Below, one piece after another: positions 60,308 to 64,000 of a stretch of 64,000 nucleotides of DNA. The first letter of the stretch is position 1; each line of letters begins with the position of its first letter. Origin of the DNA: Microbacterium sp. SL75 (lineage in GTDB: Bacteria; Actinomycetota; Actinomycetes; Actinomycetales; Microbacteriaceae). The stretch covers positions 434,001 to 498,000 of the forward strand of contig NZ_CP113067.1 of the NCBI RefSeq assembly GCF_026625865.1. The letters run 5' to 3'. A program made the translations under genes and the position numbers. The notes beneath the pieces were generated by a model. The model saw only the letters and a list, made by a program, of their open reading frames with translations. It was not told the DNA's origin and ran no database searches.

Positions 60308-61764
60308 CCGCGCGTCCGATCGAGGATCTCGTCGGCCGCACGGTGGCCCTGACGGATCGCTCCGTCGACGTGCTGGAAGCCGGCCCCGGCCATGTCGCTG
60401 CACGCGAGGTGGAGGGGTCCGACGCTCTCGCGCAGCTCGGCGCCGTAGCGGTGCAGGCCGCCCATGTCGAAGCTCGCGGCGTACGCGCCGCGGGTCCATT
60501 CCTCGGTGCCCCAGTCGCTCTCGTAGTAGACGACGGGGTCCTTCGCCCGGGGACCGTAGTAGCGCGAGAGCGAGTCGAGGATGCGCTCCTTGCGCTCCTC
60601 GGGGCTGAGGCGGAACAGATCGTCGGCGTTGTGGTCCGAGACGAAGCCCACGAGGGTTCCGCGCTCGTCACCGTGGTTGGTGTTGTCGTAGGCCTCGTGT
60701 GCCAGCTCGTACGGGCTGAAGGCGGTGCCCGACAGGCCGTCCTCGCGCCAGAACGGGGTCTCGTACACGGCGTGGACCTTGATGACGAAGCCCATCGAGA
60801 GGTGCTGGTGCATCTGGTGCTGCAGGCGCGGCAGCGGGGGCTCGAACGAGATGCGCGAGTACAGCACGGGCGCCAGCGCCAGGATCGCGAAGCGGGCACG
60901 GACGGTGACGCCGTCCGCGATCACCGTGACCCCAGAAGAGGAGGTCTTCGCGGCCTCGACGCGAGCGGTCAACGCGCGCAGGTCGTCGACCCGCTGTCCC
61001 GTCGCCGAGTCGGCGGGGCGCTCCGCCGTCGCGGCGACGTCGCCCCAGATGACGCGGCGCACCGGCTGGTTCAGCAGCACGTCGTCGCCGAGGCGCTCGG
61101 CCAGCAGCTCGGGCACCTGCTGGAGGCCGCCGACGACGCGCTTGTCGAGGATGAAGTCGGCGTCGACGAGGTTCGAGTACGAGCCCGCGGATGCCGCCAT
61201 GTGCAGCGACTGCAGCAGCGAGAAGGTGTGCGTGGGCTTGGTGAGCATCGCGGAGCCCGTGGCGAACGCCAGGTTGCGGACGGCCTCGTCGTCGTCGGTC
61301 TGCTCGCGCAGCCAGGCGTCCCACGAGATCCGGTCCCACTCGGCGGCCCGGGGGTGATCCCACGGCCGGTCCGGGTCGATCTCGGCCACCATCTCATCGA
61401 GGAGCGCGGTCACCTCGTCGATGGCCTTCTCGGTCTCGGGCGCGACGGGGAACATCTCGCCGGTGAAGCGCTTGGCCCGACCGTCGGGGCCGACGTAGAC
61501 GCTGTCGCCCTCGCGGTAGCGGCTGTAGGTCGACAGTCCCAGGTCGGCGACGGTGTCGATGAGCGCCTGCTGGTCGGGCGAGACCCACTGGCCGCCCAGT
61601 TCGAGCATCGCTCCGTCGACCACGTCGGTCCACAGACGCCCGCCGACGCGGTCGCGCGCCTCGAGCACGGTGACCGAGAGTCCGGCCTTGCGAAGATCGT
61701 TGGCGGCGGTGAGACCGGCGGCGCCGGCTCCGATGACGACCACGTCTCGGGTGATCTCGTCCAT
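60304..61764 (-). CDS. puo: Putrescine oxidase (FAD-dependent amine oxidase)
   Basis: A 486-residue flavin amine oxidase. FAD-binding GAGAAGLTAANDLRKAG and E-R-VGGR (about 10-45), the substrate-domain segment around 300-350, and the C-terminal DMAGAGFQHVDGAIRQG FAD motif are all present. Best match by memory is actinobacterial putrescine oxidase (Kocuria, Rhodococcus), which makes 4-aminobutanal, H2O2 and ammonia. Context with GabT and an aldehyde dehydrogenase supports it. Other monoamine oxidase activities are possible. Confidence 0.85.
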   Translation of the reverse strand: MDEITRDVVVIGAGAAGLTAANDLRKAGLSVTVLEARDRVGGRLWTDVVDGAMLELGGQWVSPDQQALIDTVADLGLSTYSRYREGDSVYVGPDGRAKRFTGEMFPVAPETEKAIDEVTALLDEMVAEIDPDRPWDHPRAAEWDRISWDAWLREQTDDDEAVRNLAFATGSAMLTKPTHTFSLLQSLHMAASAGSYSNLVDADFILDKRVVGGLQQVPELLAERLGDDVLLNQPVRRVIWGDVAATAERPADSATGQRVDDLRALTARVEAAKTSSSGVTVIADGVTVRARFAILALAPVLYSRISFEPPLPRLQHQMHQHLSMGFVIKVHAVYETPFWREDGLSGTAFSPYELAHEAYDNTNHGDERGTLVGFVSDHNADDLFRLSPEERKERILDSLSRYYGPRAKDPVVYYESDWGTEEWTRGAYAASFDMGGLHRYGAELRESVGPLHLACSDMAGAGFQHVDGAIRQGHRAADEILDRTRG

Positions 61765-61847
61765 GAAAACGTCCTTACTTGTCGTGCGGAGTCGGAGGTG
61801 TGGCCCCGACGGCGGCGTTCGCGTCGACTCTGCCGTCGGGGCGTTCG

Positions 61848-63197
61848 TCAGTTGCGCGCGAGGGCGGCCGCGACGACGTCGAGGCCCTCGTCGAGCAGGT
61901 CGTCGCCGATCGACAGCGGCGGGAGGAAACGGATCACATTGCCGTAGGTGCCGCAGGTGAGCACGATGACGCCCTCGGCGATCGCGGCCTTCGCCACGGC
62001 CGCGGTGAGGGCGGCGTCGGGTGCGCCCGTGACGGGGTCGACGAACTCGGCGGCGATCATCGCGCCGTGTCCACGCACGTCGCCGATGCGCGGGTCGTTC
62101 TGCTGCAGCTCGTGCAGGCGCCCCTTCAGGAGCTCGCCGATCTGCTGAGCGCGCTCGATGAGCCCCTCGTTCTCGAAAGCGTCGATGGATGCCAGAGCCG
62201 CGGCGCACGCGATCGGGTTACCGCCGTATGTGCCTCCCAGTCCGCCCGTGTGGGTGGCATCCATGATGTCGGCGCGACCGGTGACGGCCGCGAGCGGGAG
62301 GCCCGCGGCGATGCCCTTGGCGGTGGTGACGAGGTCGGGGACGATGCCGAACAGCTCGCTGGCGAACATCGCGCCGGTGCGCGCGAAACCCGACTGCACC
62401 TCGTCGGCGATGAAGACGACGCCGTTGTCGCGGCACCAGTCCACGATCGCGTTGAGGAATCCGTCGGCGGGGACGATGAAGCCGCCCTCGCCCTGGATGG
62501 GCTCGATGATGACGGCGGCGAGGTTGTCGGCGCCGACCTGCTTCTCGATCAGCGAGATGGCCTTGGCCGCGGCCTCGGGGCCGGAGAGCCCGTCGCGGAA
62601 GGGGTACGACAGGGGTGCGCGGTACACCTCGGCCGCGAAGGGGCCGAAGCCGCTCTTGTACGGCATGTTCTTGGCCGTCAGCGCCATCGTCAGGTTGGTG
62701 CGGCCGTGATAGGCGTGATCGAAGGCCACGACGGCCTGGCGACCGGTGAACTTGCGGGCGATCTTCACCGCGTTCTCGACCGCTTCGGCTCCGGAGTTGA
62801 ACAGGGCGCTCTTCTTCTCGTGGTCGCCGGGGGTGAGGCGGTTGAGGGCCTCGGCGACGGCGACGTAGGACTCGTACGGCGAGATCATGAAGCACGTGTG
62901 GGTGAAGGCCGCGACCTGCTCCTGCACGGCCTTGACCACGGCCGGGTGGGCATTGCCGACGCTGGTGACGGCGATGCCCGAGCCGAGGTCGATGAGCGAG
63001 TTGCCGTCGACGTCGACGACGACTCCCCCACCCGCGGCGACGGCCTGGATCGGGACGGTGTGACCGACACCGGATGCCACGGCGGCGGCCTTGCGGTCCA
63101 GCAGCTGCTGCGAGCGGGGGCCGGGGATGGCGGTGACGAGGCGGCGCTCCTGGGCGAGGGACGGACCGCCGACGAGGGGGAGGGTGTCGAGGCTCAT
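61848..63197 (-). CDS. gabT: 4-aminobutyrate aminotransferase GabT
   Basis: A 449-residue class-III aminotransferase that converts GABA and 2-oxoglutarate to succinate semialdehyde and glutamate with PLP. IEPIQGEGGF, ADEVQSGFARTG and the PLP lysine in TTAKGIAAGLPL (near 285) are intact, followed by GGTYGGNPIACAAAL. First gene of the putrescine/GABA operon. A TAGCAT -10 lies 6 nt before the ATG, so it is probably leaderless. Confidence 0.94.
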   Translation of the reverse strand: MSLDTLPLVGGPSLAQERRLVTAIPGPRSQQLLDRKAAAVASGVGHTVPIQAVAAGGGVVVDVDGNSLIDLGSGIAVTSVGNAHPAVVKAVQEQVAAFTHTCFMISPYESYVAVAEALNRLTPGDHEKKSALFNSGAEAVENAVKIARKFTGRQAVVAFDHAYHGRTNLTMALTAKNMPYKSGFGPFAAEVYRAPLSYPFRDGLSGPEAAAKAISLIEKQVGADNLAAVIIEPIQGEGGFIVPADGFLNAIVDWCRDNGVVFIADEVQSGFARTGAMFASELFGIVPDLVTTAKGIAAGLPLAAVTGRADIMDATHTGGLGGTYGGNPIACAAALASIDAFENEGLIERAQQIGELLKGRLHELQQNDPRIGDVRGHGAMIAAEFVDPVTGAPDAALTAAVAKAAIAEGVIVLTCGTYGNVIRFLPPLSIGDDLLDEGLDVVAAALARN

Positions 63198-63288
63198 GGC
63201 GCGATGCTACGGACGCCGCGACAGAGCCCGCACTCTCCTCCATGTACAGTCGCAGGCAGCGTCGTATACGAGTCGTACAGGAGCCGCC
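63198..63288. promoter_or_regulatory. Divergent gabT/pucR control region
   Basis: ATGCTA (63204-63209) is TAGCAT on the minus strand, 6 nt from the gabT ATG. TGTAC (63243-63247) and GTACA (63275-63279) are inverted around a CGTATACG palindrome (63261-63268), a plausible operator. CAGGAG before the ATG at 63289 is the PucR ribosome binding site. Confidence 0.5.
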
Positions 63289-64000
63289 ATGGTCGACACC
63301 GCCGCCGCCCCGCCGAGCCTGCGGGCCCTTCTCTCTCGACGCGATCTGCGGTTGCGCCTCGTCACCGGTGAGGACGAGCTCGCACCCGGGAGCATCGACC
63401 GCCCGGTGCGGTGGGTGCACTCCAGCGATCTCGTCGATCCGACGCCGTTCCTCAGCGAGGGTCTCGTGTTGCTGACGACGGGGACGCAGTTCGTCGACAC
63501 GGCCGATTACCCGGCGTACGTGGGCCGCCTGCTCGCCCGCGGTGTACGGGCTCTGGGGTTCGGCACCGAGGTGGTGCGCGACGGCATCCCGGCGGGGCTG
63601 GCGGCGGCGTGCCTGTCCGCGGGCATGCCGTTGTTCGAGGTGCCCTACCGCACCCCCTTCATCGCCGTGGCCCGAGCCGGAGCCGAAGCCATCGCCGCCG
63701 ACGCCTACGCCCGGCGCAGTTGGTCGCTCGCCGCCCAGCGCGCCGTCTCGCTCGCCGCCCTCCGCCCCGACGGGCTCACCGCCACGCTGGCGGAGCTCTC
63801 GCGGCAACTCGGCTGCTGGGTCGCACTCTTCGACGCCGCGGGGGCCCTGCGCACCGCCCACCCCGCCGGATCCCTCGCCGCCCCGGTGATCGAGGCCGTG
63901 ACGGCCGAGGTGACCACGATGCTGCGCCGCGGCACGCGAGCGGCTTCCTCTCTCCGGGTCGCCGACACCCCGGTGAGCGTGCAGACCCTCGGCCGGGGCG
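63289..64000 (+). CDS. PucR-family transcriptional regulator, N-terminal 237 residues (cut by window end)
   Basis: The open frame from 63289 runs off the window without a stop. Residues 10-130 match the PucR N-terminal ligand-sensing domain (VRWVHSSDLVDPTPFLSEGLVLLTTGTQF, RGVRALGFGTEVVRDGIP, PLFEVPYRTPF). The DNA-binding helix-turn-helix expected at the C-terminus lies outside. PucR-type activators commonly control GABA, purine or proline catabolism. Its divergence from gabT makes it the likely regulator of the operon. Confidence 0.82.
   Translation, partial: MVDTAAAPPSLRALLSRRDLRLRLVTGEDELAPGSIDRPVRWVHSSDLVDPTPFLSEGLVLLTTGTQFVDTADYPAYVGRLLARGVRALGFGTEVVRDGIPAGLAAACLSAGMPLFEVPYRTPFIAVARAGAEAIAADAYARRSWSLAAQRAVSLAALRPDGLTATLAELSRQLGCWVALFDAAGALRTAHPAGSLAAPVIEAVTAEVTTMLRRGTRAASSLRVADTPVSVQTLGRG

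Overview
The window is high-GC DNA (roughly 70 % G+C by eye) that looks like a chromosomal segment of a Gram-positive actinobacterium. Most likely it is Microbacterium or another member of the Microbacteriaceae. This is inferred from the tRNA-Trp/secE/nusG and rplKA/rplJL loci, the cydABDC operon, an LPxTG sorting signal, many TANNNT promoters lying 6-7 nt before start codons, and gene families typical of that group. Almost every gene belongs to a family I recognise. There is no prophage, integrase, IS element or CRISPR array.

Layout. 1-6056: start of a PadR-type regulator diverging from cydABDC (cytochrome bd oxidase and its assembly exporter). 6058-14261: molybdenum block, with molybdate importer modABC, an HTH-TOBE regulator, moaA-moeB-moeA-moaC-moaD, and convergent mogA-moaE. 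14272-23368: an SDR/DUF2867-like protein, a ProP-like MFS symporter, a DUF853 (HerA-like) ATPase, a PAP2 phosphatase, a Bcr/CflA drug exporter, and a DUF3105-DUF305 pair. 23388-23875: tandem copies of a palindromic repeat. 23956-28989: sugar ABC importer (two permeases and a binding protein, no ATPase) diverging from its LacI-type regulator. 29042-33703: a very large secreted, wall-anchored nuclease/5'-nucleotidase. 33986-35169: rplJ-rplL with an L10 leader. 35299-44122: accessory and housekeeping genes, including an AbiEi-like protein, an iron-regulated SIP-domain protein, a YqaJ exonuclease, an MFS/MarR pair, a quinone oxidoreductase, ArgP/LysE, acylphosphatase and nitronate monooxygenase. 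44147-46490: cystine-type ABC importer. 46702-51574: rplK-rplA, then 2.2 kb of repeats around an AbiEi-like gene, then nusG-secE-tRNA-Trp. 51829-56432: an Hsp90-family protein translationally coupled to a 927-residue TPR protein. 56495-64000: putrescine/GABA catabolism (aldehyde dehydrogenase, APC permease, universal stress protein, putrescine oxidase, GabT) with a divergent PucR-type regulator cut by the window edge.

How the genes work together. The molybdenum genes take up molybdate, sense it through TOBE domains and build molybdopterin. The right-hand cluster would import putrescine or GABA, oxidise putrescine to 4-aminobutanal and feed succinate through GabT and the semialdehyde dehydrogenase. 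The LacI, MarR, PadR and ArgP genes each sit next to their presumed targets, in several cases with visible palindromic operators.

The least expected signals are non-genic. (i) The heptamer GGATGCC/GGCATCC is strongly over-represented and forms the stems of several terminators, like the uptake sequences of Neisseria and Haemophilus. (ii) A family of about 71-bp four-armed palindromic elements (six copies) lies next to minisatellites and splits the usual nusG-rplK neighbourhood. The Hsp90-TPR gene pair is the best candidate for an uncharacterised protein system.
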